NCBI RefSeq assembly: GCF_017312365.1 | Contig: NZ_BLJI01000002.1 | Span: 248,001 to 312,000, forward strand | DNA: 64,000 nucleotides | Origin: Chroococcus sp. FPU101 | Lineage (GTDB): Bacteria > Cyanobacteriota > Cyanobacteriia > Cyanobacteriales > Microcystaceae | Reading direction: 5' to 3' | Shown: piece after piece, positions 53,194 to 62,660 of the stretch | How the letters are laid out: each line of letters starts with the position of its first letter | Numbering within the stretch: the first letter of the stretch is position 1 | Notes under the pieces: model-generated | Seen by the model: only the letters and a program-made list of their open reading frames with translations | Databases searched by the model: none | What the model was told of the DNA's origin: nothing | Position numbers and translations under genes: made by a program

Positions 53194-54315
53194 TTATGGT
53201 GTAGTCGTTATAAGATGATTGATGGCTTTCTTGAAGTTACGCACATAATTTTGGCTTGAAAAATCATTGACTCTTTTTTTAGCGGCGATACCAAGCTGAC
53301 AAGCGAATTCTGGATGATTTAAATAACAAAGAATTGCTTGAGCCAGTGCAGATGAATTACCATAAGGTGTTAAGAGTCCATCAATTCCGTCAGTCACAAT
53401 TTCAGTAGGCCCACCTGTATTCGTCGCAATAATCGGTTTTCCCAATGCCATTGCTTCAAGAATTACCATGCCAAAAGGTTCATGATCCGATGCGTGAACA
53501 ATAATATCCATCGCTTGCATCCATTCGGGGATATTCTGTTGTAGTCCAACAAGTTTGACGCGTTCTTCAACTCCAAATTTTTTAATTTGCTCTTTTAGAT
53601 AGTCTTGATAATTAGGTTCTAAATCATGTTTGCCCCCGATGACTACACAATAAGCATCAGGATAGAATTGCAAAACAGAAGACATCGCCTCGACTAAGAT
53701 ATGTATCCCTTTCCATCGCTGAAGACGAGCAATTATTCCGATCAGTTGGCTTTGCGTTGGTAATTCTAATTTCTGACGGATTTCTTGTGGAGTAAGTAGC
53801 CGTTCTGGGTTAAATCGATCAAGATCGACACAGGGATAAACAACATTAATGGGAACGATCGGTCTAAGCTTTTTTTGAGCTTCAGCAGATGTTTTTGAAC
53901 AAGTCAAAACCCCCTTTGAGGGTAGCATTGTGGCAATTTTGTCCATCCAGTTTTCCGAAGATGGGACACCATGCTGATACCAAAGAGCAGGAATTCCTGT
54001 TAGTTTAGCGGCTAAACTACTATAAAGATGAGCTTTAGTCATCCAACTAAAAATTAGGTTAACACCACTGCTTTTGACGATCGCTGCGATTTCAATAACT
54101 GTTTTAATAAAACGATAAGGTTCTCGCAAACGACCCGCTAAAATAACCGATGTTTCTATTCCTAATGCTTGAATCTGCTGAACCATAGAACCATCTTCGA
54201 GAAAAATGATAAGCAAGTCTGCATAATTATCCTGCCAATGGGACATTAGTTGCTCAAAGAGCAACTCTGCACCTCCTTTTTGTTCAGCAAGTGGAATGAT
54301 GATTGCAATTTTCAT
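53194..54315 (-). CDS. GT4 glycosyltransferase
   Basis: A 373-residue GT4 enzyme. The N-terminus is IIPLAEQKGGAELLFEQLM. The acceptor half has WYQHGVPSSENW. The donor half has LIGIIARLQRWKGIHILVEA, VVIGGKHDLEP, VKLVGLQQNI and EPFGMVILEAMALGKPIIAT (E-x7-E). It resembles the frameshifted GT4 at 46350-47491 in its N-terminal GGAELF/GGAELL motif, so the two may be related copies. The 145-base gap upstream is AT-rich. Confidence 0.9.
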   Translation of the reverse strand: MKIAIIIPLAEQKGGAELLFEQLMSHWQDNYADLLIIFLEDGSMVQQIQALGIETSVILAGRLREPYRFIKTVIEIAAIVKSSGVNLIFSWMTKAHLYSSLAAKLTGIPALWYQHGVPSSENWMDKIATMLPSKGVLTCSKTSAEAQKKLRPIVPINVVYPCVDLDRFNPERLLTPQEIRQKLELPTQSQLIGIIARLQRWKGIHILVEAMSSVLQFYPDAYCVVIGGKHDLEPNYQDYLKEQIKKFGVEERVKLVGLQQNIPEWMQAMDIIVHASDHEPFGMVILEAMALGKPIIATNTGGPTEIVTDGIDGLLTPYGNSSALAQAILCYLNHPEFACQLGIAAKKRVNDFSSQNYVRNFKKAINHLITTTP

Positions 54316-54460
54316 GAAGGTACAACTTCGTTAAGGAATTTTTTTAAAATTTAATTGACTACTTAGTTAGAATGGCAAACAGACCATCACTCCAGAGCTT
54401 GTTACTTGCTTAAGGCTAGGTAGAATTCAACTTATTATGTCTAAAAGTTAATGCTAAAAA

Positions 54461-55300
54461 TTATTTTTTAGCAATAGCCCAAAGATGAGGACTCATGATT
54501 GACCATAAACCTAATAAAGTTATCAGTTTTTTCAAAAGACCATTTGGATTAACTGGAGCATAAAAAACTTGAATGTCATTAGATAAAAATGATTGATGAA
54601 GATATAACTTTAGAGAGGATTTTGATTGAATATTGATATGACCAAATACAATTTCTTCTTTAGTAGTAGGAGTAGGCCAATCGATACTCTTCAAACGAAA
54701 ATAGTATTTAGTAATGTACTGGCCATAAAGCTTAAAGTTAATAGTTGGTAGAGTATGAATGATTAAAGTCCCTCCTGGCTTCAGAACTCGATAGGCTTCA
54801 GAAATAGCTTGTCTGAGGTTGGCATCTGAGAGATGCTCAACAAGATCAGTCATAAAAGCAATATCAAAGGTGTTGTTGTCAAATTCTAATTGCGTAGCAC
54901 TCATATTTTTGACCGTTACCTGCCCCTGAGCTATTTGTTGCTGACAGGTTTGCAATGAGAGATTAACTGATTCTTGAGATAAGTCGATGCCAACTACATG
55001 GTGTAATTCATGATTAGCTAAAGCAAAAAGTAGTTCTCCTCTGCCACAGCCAATATCTATAGCAGTATCACCTGGTTTTAAAGAGCATAATTTCAAAACA
55101 TACGACCTAACGTCATCTAACTCACTACCCTGAGAAAGTTTAAAAATTTCAGAGCCACCACATTCTTTCGTGTAGTATTCTTCATTATAAATATCAATTG
55201 ATGGTTCTTGATAAATACGTCTTTTATTGTCTTGATAATTTTTGATAAATTCAATCATTGGAAAATAACCCATTAAGCTTTCAAATTTTAAAATTAACAT
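54461..55300 (-). CDS. SAM-dependent methyltransferase
   Basis: A class I methyltransferase of up to 279 residues. SAM motif I is TAIDIGCGRGELLFALA (near residue 90). Motif II acidic HHVVGIDLS and motif IV DIAFMTDLVEHLSD follow, then YRVLKPGGTLIIHTLP, as in the Methyltransf_11/UbiE-like class. It probably methylates a sugar or a lipid intermediate of the glycan. ATG 55300 is given; ATG at 55273 or 55258 is also in frame and equally plausible. It lies 43 bases before the polymerase gene in reading order. Confidence 0.85.
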   Translation of the reverse strand: MLILKFESLMGYFPMIEFIKNYQDNKRRIYQEPSIDIYNEEYYTKECGGSEIFKLSQGSELDDVRSYVLKLCSLKPGDTAIDIGCGRGELLFALANHELHHVVGIDLSQESVNLSLQTCQQQIAQGQVTVKNMSATQLEFDNNTFDIAFMTDLVEHLSDANLRQAISEAYRVLKPGGTLIIHTLPTINFKLYGQYITKYYFRLKSIDWPTPTTKEEIVFGHINIQSKSSLKLYLHQSFLSNDIQVFYAPVNPNGLLKKLITLLGLWSIMSPHLWAIAKK

Positions 55301-55343
55301 AACAGCAAAATCAAGAAGATAAATTAATTTAGGTATAAACTAA

Positions 55344-56756
55344 TTAATCTTTGTTGAGCAAGCCCTGCTGATAGTATTTATGTCCTGCAATTACAAAGCC
55401 AGCAAAACCCCAAAAAATAACGCCAGGTAATGCAGTGACGACAACACCATTTGGCATCATGGCAAAGATACTACAAGCAGTAGCTCGTGAGGCAATCAAG
55501 GAAGAATCGAATCTGCCTGGTGTTTTTTGGAACATCTGTAAAAATAACAATACTAATCCACCACCATAGGGAAGTACGCCCAACCATCCCATCTCATGAA
55601 ACATTACAATCACGCCACTATCGGCTAAATCGATGCTGGCTATTCCATGACCAAACGGATTAAGCAATGCTCGTTCAAAATAGGCTTGATAGATAAGCTG
55701 TCTCGAATTGAGGCTGACATCATCTTCAAGATTAGAAAAACTTTGAAAACGAGCATCAAGCATACTAGAAAAAGGCTCTACTGTCGCTAGTGGAAATACG
55801 GCTAAAAGTAGCACGAGTAGCGCGAGAATGATACGGATTTGAAGACGTGGATGAAGATTACTAATGAGCAATACAATTCCAATTATACAAGCTGCCCAAG
55901 CCGTCCGAACTTGAGCTAATAAAAAAGCTAAAATACTGACGATTGCAACTGGAATTCGCCAAGTATTTTGATGATTAAATAATAAAATTAAACAAGGAAT
56001 CATTAAAGCGGCGAAATGTCCATTTGAGTTTGATGTACTCCAGATAGTATGTTCTACATTAGCAAAACCTCTAAGTTCAACAACTTTTTCTCTCCAGTAC
56101 AAATCCCAGGGCGGCATGAAAAAAAACTGAATTAATCCATAACCTCCCATAACGATCGCACCCCAAAAAAAAGTACGCTGTAAATTTTGTTTTAAGTTGG
56201 GATAATTTCTCCAGTTAGCCAATATGTAAAAACCGAAAGTAATGGGAGAAATCCACTCGATTAATCGACGCATCATCAAAGTTAAACTTGACTGATGATC
56301 TAAAATATTAGTTAACCCAATACTAAAACTATATAAGATACCGATCAATGCCAAAATAAAAGGTAAACCCCCTTGACGATAAGGATACTTTTTTAGAATA
56401 TACTGCAAAAAGTTAAGTGCGGGAATTAACGAGATGAGAAAAGGTGTTATTAGAATGATACTTTGATCTTGATAACCACTTCTAAAATCAATTAAGCGAC
56501 GGATTAATGGTGCAAGAAACCAAATCCACCAACAAAAGCTTATATAAAAAGTAGAGTATCTTTGATAGAGAAATACTCCGACTCCAAAGGATGCCACTGG
56601 AAAAGCTAAACGGACAATTTTTCCAGCCCCTAAAACTCCCAGCAATGTAAAAACAACTAATCCTAAGATAGCCATCCATGCTGAAGCTGGTTGTAAGTTA
56701 AAGAAAGAATTCCCTTTTGTAAAAGATTGCTGACGAGGATTATATAAAGATGACAC
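55344..56756 (-). CDS. O-antigen ligase/Wzy-like polymerase
   Basis: A 470-residue integral membrane protein with about 12 helices from residue 28 on. A large extracytoplasmic loop lies at about residues 310-370, with RQLIYQAYFERALLNPFGHG, the region that in O-antigen ligases and Wzy polymerases holds the conserved Arg/His. It probably polymerises or ligates glycan repeat units at the outer face of the membrane. It starts with GTG at 56756; ATG 56675 would remove the polar leader just before the first helix, so the start is uncertain. It lies 29 bases after the methyltransferase at 56786. Confidence 0.85.
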   Translation of the reverse strand: MSSLYNPRQQSFTKGNSFFNLQPASAWMAILGLVVFTLLGVLGAGKIVRLAFPVASFGVGVFLYQRYSTFYISFCWWIWFLAPLIRRLIDFRSGYQDQSIILITPFLISLIPALNFLQYILKKYPYRQGGLPFILALIGILYSFSIGLTNILDHQSSLTLMMRRLIEWISPITFGFYILANWRNYPNLKQNLQRTFFWGAIVMGGYGLIQFFFMPPWDLYWREKVVELRGFANVEHTIWSTSNSNGHFAALMIPCLILLFNHQNTWRIPVAIVSILAFLLAQVRTAWAACIIGIVLLISNLHPRLQIRIILALLVLLLAVFPLATVEPFSSMLDARFQSFSNLEDDVSLNSRQLIYQAYFERALLNPFGHGIASIDLADSGVIVMFHEMGWLGVLPYGGGLVLLFLQMFQKTPGRFDSSLIASRATACSIFAMMPNGVVVTALPGVIFWGFAGFVIAGHKYYQQGLLNKD

Positions 56757-56785
56757 TACTTTTTTGGATACTATTAATAATTAAA

Positions 56786-57511
56786 CTAATTTACTTCTAG
56801 AAGCACATATTGTAAGTAAGAATATTTTTTAAAACGTGGAAACTGTTCTAAAAAAGAATCTAATTTTTGTAATGAAGAATGCCAATTTCCTTTTAATAAA
56901 TAAATTGAAGCCAGTCCAAAAAAGACTAATTGGGGGTGAATAATATTAACAGTAAATTTTTGTTTAAGTATGGCAATTTCGGCAGGTGTTAAAGGAAATT
57001 CATCATGATCACCATACTTAGGAATTCCATATTTACCGACGAGATGAGTCCGAAACCAAATTAATAAATTACTTAAAGCATTATTTTCATAGAAAAAAGC
57101 TTTACCTTTCGGTGAAAGACTTTGCTTTAGAGATTCAACAAAAACGGCAAAGGGTTCGAGATGATGAAGAATCATACTTCCAAAGACAAAATCAAAGGTT
57201 CCTAGTTCCGCAATTTCAAAAGCCGAACATTTCATCGGAGTGATATTTGTAATATTATTCTCGACACAAAGTTGAGTAAGACTTTGAATGGCGACATCAC
57301 TGATATCAATAGAAACAACATTAGCTCCCTGCTTAGCAAAAAATAAAGAACTACTTCCATTGCCACAACCTAGATCTAATAATCTTGCACCTTTAATATT
57401 GCCAAAATGTTTTAAAGCAGCTAGTAACACTGGATCTTGCTCATTGGGTGCTTGAGTTGGATTAGCCTCATAAATTTTATTCCAAAAAGTTTCAATACTG
57501 ATTTGACTCAT
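56786..57511 (-). CDS. SAM-dependent methyltransferase
   Basis: A 241-residue class I methyltransferase. SAM motif I is ARLLDLGCGNGSSSLFFA (near residue 40), motif II is NVVSIDISD, and motif IV is TFDFVFGSMILHHLEP. The C-terminal half is hydrophobic and ends FKKYSYLQYVLLEVN. The acceptor is unknown; the place between the polymerase and a GT2 suggests a glycan or lipid carrier. The next gene upstream (GT2) ends 27 bases away. Confidence 0.85.
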   Translation of the reverse strand: MSQISIETFWNKIYEANPTQAPNEQDPVLLAALKHFGNIKGARLLDLGCGNGSSSLFFAKQGANVVSIDISDVAIQSLTQLCVENNITNITPMKCSAFEIAELGTFDFVFGSMILHHLEPFAVFVESLKQSLSPKGKAFFYENNALSNLLIWFRTHLVGKYGIPKYGDHDEFPLTPAEIAILKQKFTVNIIHPQLVFFGLASIYLLKGNWHSSLQKLDSFLEQFPRFKKYSYLQYVLLEVN

Positions 57512-57538
57512 TGAATGTAACTCCTTAAAAATGGGTGC

Positions 57539-58486
57539 TTAAATTTTAGGTAAACAAGATTGCTGCCAAGTTTTCCAGCCGAGCCAGCGACCTTGTAAAG
57601 AAGCGAACATCTTCTGTCGAGCTAGTTTTCCTTCACTGGGCAATAACCGAAGCCATTGTAGAAAACCTGGGGTGGCTCGGTTACCGACTAAGATAGCCCA
57701 CATTAGAAAGAAAAAACGACGTGTCAAGCCTAAATACTCCAGTAAAGCTAATGTTTCATTGTGGGCAAGATTGATTAAAGCCGTTTCATTAAATTGTCCG
57801 CGCCGATCTTCATCAAAACGAGGACTTCCATAATGATTGACTGCGATCGTTGGATCATAAATCAGCTTCCAACCTTCGTCTTTTAAGGCAAAACAAAAAG
57901 CCATTTCATAATGTACCTGTGCCCCACTTCCTCTCATGCGGCAATCAAATCGTTGATTATGAATTGCTGTTTTGCGAAAACTCATATTGACACCTTTAAG
58001 TACATCTACCTCACGAGCCGTTCCGATTCCCAAATGATGATTGCCAATCATTTTCCCATACCATAAAAGCTGGCCAACAATTTGACGCTCACCTTCAATG
58101 AGCCAAGATTCTTGAGTCCCGTAATAGACAAAGTCACGCCCTCCAACTCCACCAATGCGCTCATCTAAGACAAAATGACATTCCATCCTCTCTAACCATG
58201 AAGGATGTGGTGCTGCATCATCATCCGTAAAAGCGATCAGATCTCCCGTCGCTGCATCTAAACCCAAATTCATCGCCGCTACGACCCCTGGTACTTCCAC
58301 CATGAGCGTTTTCAAAGGTAGTAACTCAAAATTAAACGTCTTAAAATAGTCCCAAGTTTGAAGATCACTCTGACGAATGATGACTAAAATTTCATCCGCC
58401 AAACGAGTTTGTTCTTGTAGTGCGCTCAAGCATCGCGCTAAATCTTGTGGACGGCGGTAAGTGGGAATAATAACGGTTATCTTCAT
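57539..58486 (-). CDS. GT2 glycosyltransferase
   Basis: A 315-residue GT-A enzyme of family 2. It starts KITVIIPTYRRPQDLARCLS. The metal/nucleotide site is DLIAFTDDDAAPHPSWLERM (DDD near residue 93), then NMSFRKTAI and a C-terminal part with a hydrophobic segment (RFFFLMWAILVG) that may touch the membrane. It transfers a sugar to the growing repeat unit. The ATG overlaps the stop of the upstream GT4 gene by four bases (ATGA), so the two are translationally coupled. Confidence 0.92.
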   Translation of the reverse strand: MKITVIIPTYRRPQDLARCLSALQEQTRLADEILVIIRQSDLQTWDYFKTFNFELLPLKTLMVEVPGVVAAMNLGLDAATGDLIAFTDDDAAPHPSWLERMECHFVLDERIGGVGGRDFVYYGTQESWLIEGERQIVGQLLWYGKMIGNHHLGIGTAREVDVLKGVNMSFRKTAIHNQRFDCRMRGSGAQVHYEMAFCFALKDEGWKLIYDPTIAVNHYGSPRFDEDRRGQFNETALINLAHNETLALLEYLGLTRRFFFLMWAILVGNRATPGFLQWLRLLPSEGKLARQKMFASLQGRWLGWKTWQQSCLPKI

Positions 58487-59607
58487 GGCTCGACTAATGC
58501 TTCAAATAGATCAAAATAACTCTGAGCCATCTTGCGCCAGCTATGATGTTGGGCGATTGTCATGGCTGAATGACCCATTTGTAATCTAAGAATGCGATCA
58601 TGAGTTAGTTTAGTCAGAGCTTGTGTCAACGCGGCTGTATCTTCTGAATCTGGTAAAACGATGCCGCAATCTGGTGTAATCATCTCAGATCCCCCTGCTG
58701 TAATTGCTGTGATAATTGGTAAACCCGTCGCCATCGCTTCTAATAGAACCAGTGTACAAGCCTCATAGCGCGATGGAAAAACAAAGAAATCCACCGCTTT
58801 CATTACATTTGAAACATCAGAGCGATACCCTAAAAAATGGACACGCTCACTGAGAGCTAATTCTTTAGCGAGTTGAGGATAAGGACTTTTTTCTAGAGAG
58901 CCTACTACAGCCAAATGTAACTCAGGGACATCAATTAAAGCATTTAATACAGTATCTAAGTTTTTGCGAGGAGTCCGAAGATCGCCGACAAAAAGAGCTA
59001 AGGGGACTTCTTCTGGTAAACCTAGAGAGCTTCGTTCAACAAAACCTGGGGAAAATTCATCAAGATCAACACCATTGAAAATGACTCGAATTTGCTCTTT
59101 TGGAATGCCGAGATCCATTAATTCTTGCTTAACTTTCTCGGATACGGCCACAACAATTTTCGCTTGACAAAAGGCTTTTTTTTCTTGTTGAGCATTCAAA
59201 ATAGTATAAAGCCACTGATAAGCACCCGAAAAATTGCGCCGCAATCGCCAAGGATGAACAGGTGAGCGTAACCAAGAGCTATGGATAAAATGGGCTGCAT
59301 TAATATCACTTGGTACTTCTGTATTAGTTCCATTCACTTGAACTACATCAAGCTCATGACGGTGTTGCCGTAGCCATTTAGCACTTCGCCAAGAAAAAAT
59401 TTTACTGCTCAGAAGTTGAGAGGGCCATCGTTTTACTGAAATATTAATCCAGTTAATTTGATGGCTACGCTGGAGTTCAGGCGCAATGCAACTTGCCAGT
59501 AAAGTCACCTGATAACCGCGTCGAATCGCTTCCTGGGCAATTTCATAATTTACACGGCTTTGACCATCCCCTTTGATGATGTTGCGTGTCACAATAGCTA
59601 ATTTCAT
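58483..59607 (-). CDS. GT4 glycosyltransferase
   Basis: A 374-residue GT4 enzyme. The N-terminus is LAIVTRNIIKGDGQSRVNYE. The acceptor half has VVQVNGTNTEVPSDI and KIVVAVSEKVKQEL. The donor half has LALFVGDLRTPRKNLDTVL, VHFLGYRSDVSN and YEACTLVLLEAMATGLPIIT (E-x7-E). It lies two bases from galE, so galE, this gene and the GT2 form a tight run. Confidence 0.9.
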   Translation of the reverse strand: MKLAIVTRNIIKGDGQSRVNYEIAQEAIRRGYQVTLLASCIAPELQRSHQINWINISVKRWPSQLLSSKIFSWRSAKWLRQHRHELDVVQVNGTNTEVPSDINAAHFIHSSWLRSPVHPWRLRRNFSGAYQWLYTILNAQQEKKAFCQAKIVVAVSEKVKQELMDLGIPKEQIRVIFNGVDLDEFSPGFVERSSLGLPEEVPLALFVGDLRTPRKNLDTVLNALIDVPELHLAVVGSLEKSPYPQLAKELALSERVHFLGYRSDVSNVMKAVDFFVFPSRYEACTLVLLEAMATGLPIITAITAGGSEMITPDCGIVLPDSEDTAALTQALTKLTHDRILRLQMGHSAMTIAQHHSWRKMAQSYFDLFEALVEP

Positions 59608-59609
59608 AC

Positions 59610-60698
59610 CTAACGATTGGTCAGATGAGTTAAAACTTTTTGAATAGGTAAAGCATCTGCTAAACTATCCGTCAATTGAGGCTCCAAACTGATTTTTTCT
59701 GGATTATGCCGTTTTTGATGCCATTGCCAAGCATGACTAATAATCTGAGTTAAATCGGAATACTGGGGATGCCAATCTAAAATTTTTCTGGCTTTCTCAC
59801 TACTGCCAACTAACATAGGGGGATCACCCAGGCGGCGCGGATGTTCAACTGCAAGAATGTCTTTTTGGGTCACTTGTCGAGCCGTATCAATGACCTGTTT
59901 GACTGAAAATCCATTCCCATTACCCAGATTAAAAACTTCTGTGTGTCCACCTTGCAACAAATACTTCAGCCCTAAAACATGCGCTTGAGCGATATCAGCA
60001 ACATGAATATAATCTCGAATACAAGTTCCATCAGGTGTCGCATAATCTGTTCCAAAAACGCTGACTGAGTCTTGTTGTCCTAAAGCAGTGAGCAAGACAA
60101 GTGGCAACAGATGAGTTTCAGGAGAATGATCCTCACCGAGCATCCCTGATGGATCGGCTCCTGATGCGTTGAAATAACGAAATGTGACCGATTTTAGACC
60201 AAAAGCTGCGTTAAAATCTTGCAAGATTTGTTCAACCATCAACTTACTAGCTCCATAAGGATTAATCGGAGCTTGGGGATGATTTTCATAAATTGGTGTA
60301 GTTTGCGCTTTACCATAAGTTGCACAAGTTGACGAGAAGACAAATTTATCAATGGATGCTGATAACATGGCTTCTAAAAGAGTTAGAGTGCCGACGACAT
60401 TATTACGGTAGTATTTATCAGGACTAACCGTAGACTCGCCGACATAAGCATAAGCCGCAAAGTGCATTACAGCAGCAATATCATAGGTTGCGAATACATG
60501 ATCGAGTAATAGGCGATCGCCTGTATCTCCAACAATTAAAGGGACTTGAAGAACGTTTTCGATTAGATCTCGATGTCCATAAACTAGATTATCGAGAACT
60601 AACACTTCAAAACCTGAACGCTGCAAAGCTAAAACGGCATGGGAGCCAATATAACCCGCACCGCCCGTAACTAAAATTTTGGGTTGAGTTGATGACAT
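59610..60698 (-). CDS. galE: UDP-glucose 4-epimerase
   Basis: A 362-residue short-chain dehydrogenase/epimerase. NAD binding is TGGAGYIGSH at residues 11-20. The catalytic triad is in SSTCATYG (about 122-129) and Y148-x3-K152 (PYGASKLMVEQ). FRYFNASGADPSG and TPDGTCIRDYIHV are typical of GalE. It interconverts UDP-glucose and UDP-galactose, supplying the galactose donor for the glycosyltransferases around it. The C-terminal ~25 residues extend past the usual end. Confidence 0.93.
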   Translation of the reverse strand: MSSTQPKILVTGGAGYIGSHAVLALQRSGFEVLVLDNLVYGHRDLIENVLQVPLIVGDTGDRLLLDHVFATYDIAAVMHFAAYAYVGESTVSPDKYYRNNVVGTLTLLEAMLSASIDKFVFSSTCATYGKAQTTPIYENHPQAPINPYGASKLMVEQILQDFNAAFGLKSVTFRYFNASGADPSGMLGEDHSPETHLLPLVLLTALGQQDSVSVFGTDYATPDGTCIRDYIHVADIAQAHVLGLKYLLQGGHTEVFNLGNGNGFSVKQVIDTARQVTQKDILAVEHPRRLGDPPMLVGSSEKARKILDWHPQYSDLTQIISHAWQWHQKRHNPEKISLEPQLTDSLADALPIQKVLTHLTNR

Positions 60699-60733
60699 TT
60701 TTTTGACTGTTGCTCCACAATAAATTTTTAGAA

Positions 60734-61816
60734 TTAGGCAAGATACTGCTCATAAATTTTTTGTAGTTTTTGAACATGAATATCCATCGTGAATTTCTCC
60801 TTAAACAAAGTATGGCCTTGTTGTCCCATCTTCTGAGTTTTAAAATAGTCTTGACTGAGTTCATTAATTGCTGCTGCAAGTTGTGTCCTATGATTTGCTT
60901 TGATGAGCAAGCCTGTTTCACCAGAGTGTAAATATTCAGGAATACCGCCAACTGCACTAGCAATAACAGGACGATAACGCGCATAAGCTTCGAGGGTGAC
61001 TAACCCTGCTGGTTCAGGCCAAACACTCGGAAAAATAACGCAAAAACACTGTTGATAGAGTTCATCTAACTTTTGCTGATGACACCAACCCTGCCAAGTT
61101 ACTCTTTTTGTTAAACCTAATTTCTTTACTAAGTTTTCCATCTGAGGTCGTTCCCATCCGTCACCTGCAATATCAAGATGAATTTTTGGCTCAGTTAAAG
61201 TTAAAGCTTCGAGAAGCCAGCTAAGTCCTTTATCAGGAACAATGCGCCCCACAAATAAAATCCTCTGATTTTGGTGAATATTTTGTGTTAAAGGTTGAAT
61301 CGCTGAGGGCTTAGAAACACCACAGTGTAGAGTGATAACTTGATGGGGAGGTAAACCATTTTTAATGAGCCATCCTCGAACATAATTACTATTAGCAATA
61401 ATCAGAATTTTTAACCTTTTTAGAGTTTCTAATTCCCATTGCGATCGTTGTAAATTTTTAATCATATTTTGTGGGCGGCGGCTGCCACAACCTTCCACTA
61501 AATGACCCCAAGTACAGCCTAATTTTGACATTGTACGCTCACAACTTAATTGATTAGCTGTTAGATATTTAGTCCCACTCGGACAGTATGAATTATGATT
61601 GTGTAGAGTGTAAATAACAGGACATTTATGCCAAATCTCACCTAAGAGTTCGGCTCCATGAATGTGAAGCAAGTCGAACTGTTCGAGGCGAATATTCTGA
61701 AGTGTTGTAAGAATATTATCGCTTGTATTTGGTATTCGCCAATCTAGTAAAGATTTTACATAATTTTTGACTCCCCCATCTACATTTAAAGAAGAAGGAA
61801 TACATTGATAAATCAT
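60734..61816 (-). CDS. GT4 glycosyltransferase
   Basis: A 360-residue GT4 enzyme. It starts MIYQCIPSSLNVDGGVKNYV. The acceptor half has CPVIYTLHNHNSYCPSGTKY and a Cys-rich stretch (CERTMSKLGCTWGHLVEGC), a pattern seen in a subgroup of GT4 enzymes. The donor half has ILFVGRIVPDKGLSWLLEAL, VTWQGWCHQ and EPAGLVTLEAYARYRPVIAS (E-x7-E). It is separated from galE by 35 bases and from the upstream gene by four. Confidence 0.9.
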   Translation of the reverse strand: MIYQCIPSSLNVDGGVKNYVKSLLDWRIPNTSDNILTTLQNIRLEQFDLLHIHGAELLGEIWHKCPVIYTLHNHNSYCPSGTKYLTANQLSCERTMSKLGCTWGHLVEGCGSRRPQNMIKNLQRSQWELETLKRLKILIIANSNYVRGWLIKNGLPPHQVITLHCGVSKPSAIQPLTQNIHQNQRILFVGRIVPDKGLSWLLEALTLTEPKIHLDIAGDGWERPQMENLVKKLGLTKRVTWQGWCHQQKLDELYQQCFCVIFPSVWPEPAGLVTLEAYARYRPVIASAVGGIPEYLHSGETGLLIKANHRTQLAAAINELSQDYFKTQKMGQQGHTLFKEKFTMDIHVQKLQKIYEQYLA

Positions 61817-61820
61817 AATT

Positions 61821-62660
61821 TCAAATACTTAAATGAAACCAGAATTTGTGTCTAATATCACTTACATAATGTCTTAAAACAAGATTAGATTCAGCAAATT
61901 GATCAGGATAAATAAATTGGTCATCAACACTTAAAACATAGCGTTTAGTACAAAGAGGTTGAGAATGATTGTGGTGCATAGTGAGATGAACCAGAGTTTG
62001 TTCTGTAAAATAATGAGTGAGTTCTTTAAGTTTTAAAAAACGTTTCATGGCAAATTGCCAGTCAGGTTTTTCTTTGAAAATAATGAATCCTCCATTGACA
62101 GGATTTAACTTTTCTGAATCGTTATAAATAACTCGCTCATCCATTTTTGTCGCACAATCGGGTAAGTAGCGAGAAAACGTCTCCTCAGAATTGATAATCC
62201 TCACTAAATCAACTGCACCTGGAAAAAAAAGAATATCTGAATCAGTGTAAATCGTCGTTTTTTGAATGGGAATCGATAAAAGAACGGCTAACTTTTTTCC
62301 CATCGGATTATTAGCAGCATATTCATACACCGCTTGAGGAAGATCAGGTTTAACTAACTGATGAATCGGGACAACTTTAACACAAGGATGAATTTGACTG
62401 AGTAAATGACAGCTTTGCTCAGTGTAACTACCATCAGAAATCACCGTAAACTGATCAGGAACCCCAACATAACGAATAAATGAGCGAATACTAGCAACTT
62501 GTTCAGGCAAATCCCGTTCACAGGAAAGCGCAAAAACATTGACGGAAATCTCTTGACTTGGTGGGAGAGGCACCCTGACAATTTGTGCTAGTCCAGCTTG
62601 ATAGAGAGTGCGACTCACTCGTCCTCGAAGTCTAGCCATGTGATAAGGAATATTTACCAT
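61821..62660 (-). CDS. GT-A-like glycosyltransferase candidate
   Basis: A 279-residue protein. It has TTIYTDSDILFFPG near residue 137, a DxD motif in a GT-A context, and NPVNGGFIIFKEKPDW later, as in nucleotide-sugar transferases of the GT8/GT77-like kind. No signal peptide. I do not recognise a specific family. Its start overlaps the stop of the HAD-type gene by seven bases, and its stop is four bases before the GT4 gene, so it belongs to the same transcript. Confidence 0.7.
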   Translation of the reverse strand: MVNIPYHMARLRGRVSRTLYQAGLAQIVRVPLPPSQEISVNVFALSCERDLPEQVASIRSFIRYVGVPDQFTVISDGSYTEQSCHLLSQIHPCVKVVPIHQLVKPDLPQAVYEYAANNPMGKKLAVLLSIPIQKTTIYTDSDILFFPGAVDLVRIINSEETFSRYLPDCATKMDERVIYNDSEKLNPVNGGFIIFKEKPDWQFAMKRFLKLKELTHYFTEQTLVHLTMHHNHSQPLCTKRYVLSVDDQFIYPDQFAESNLVLRHYVSDIRHKFWFHLSI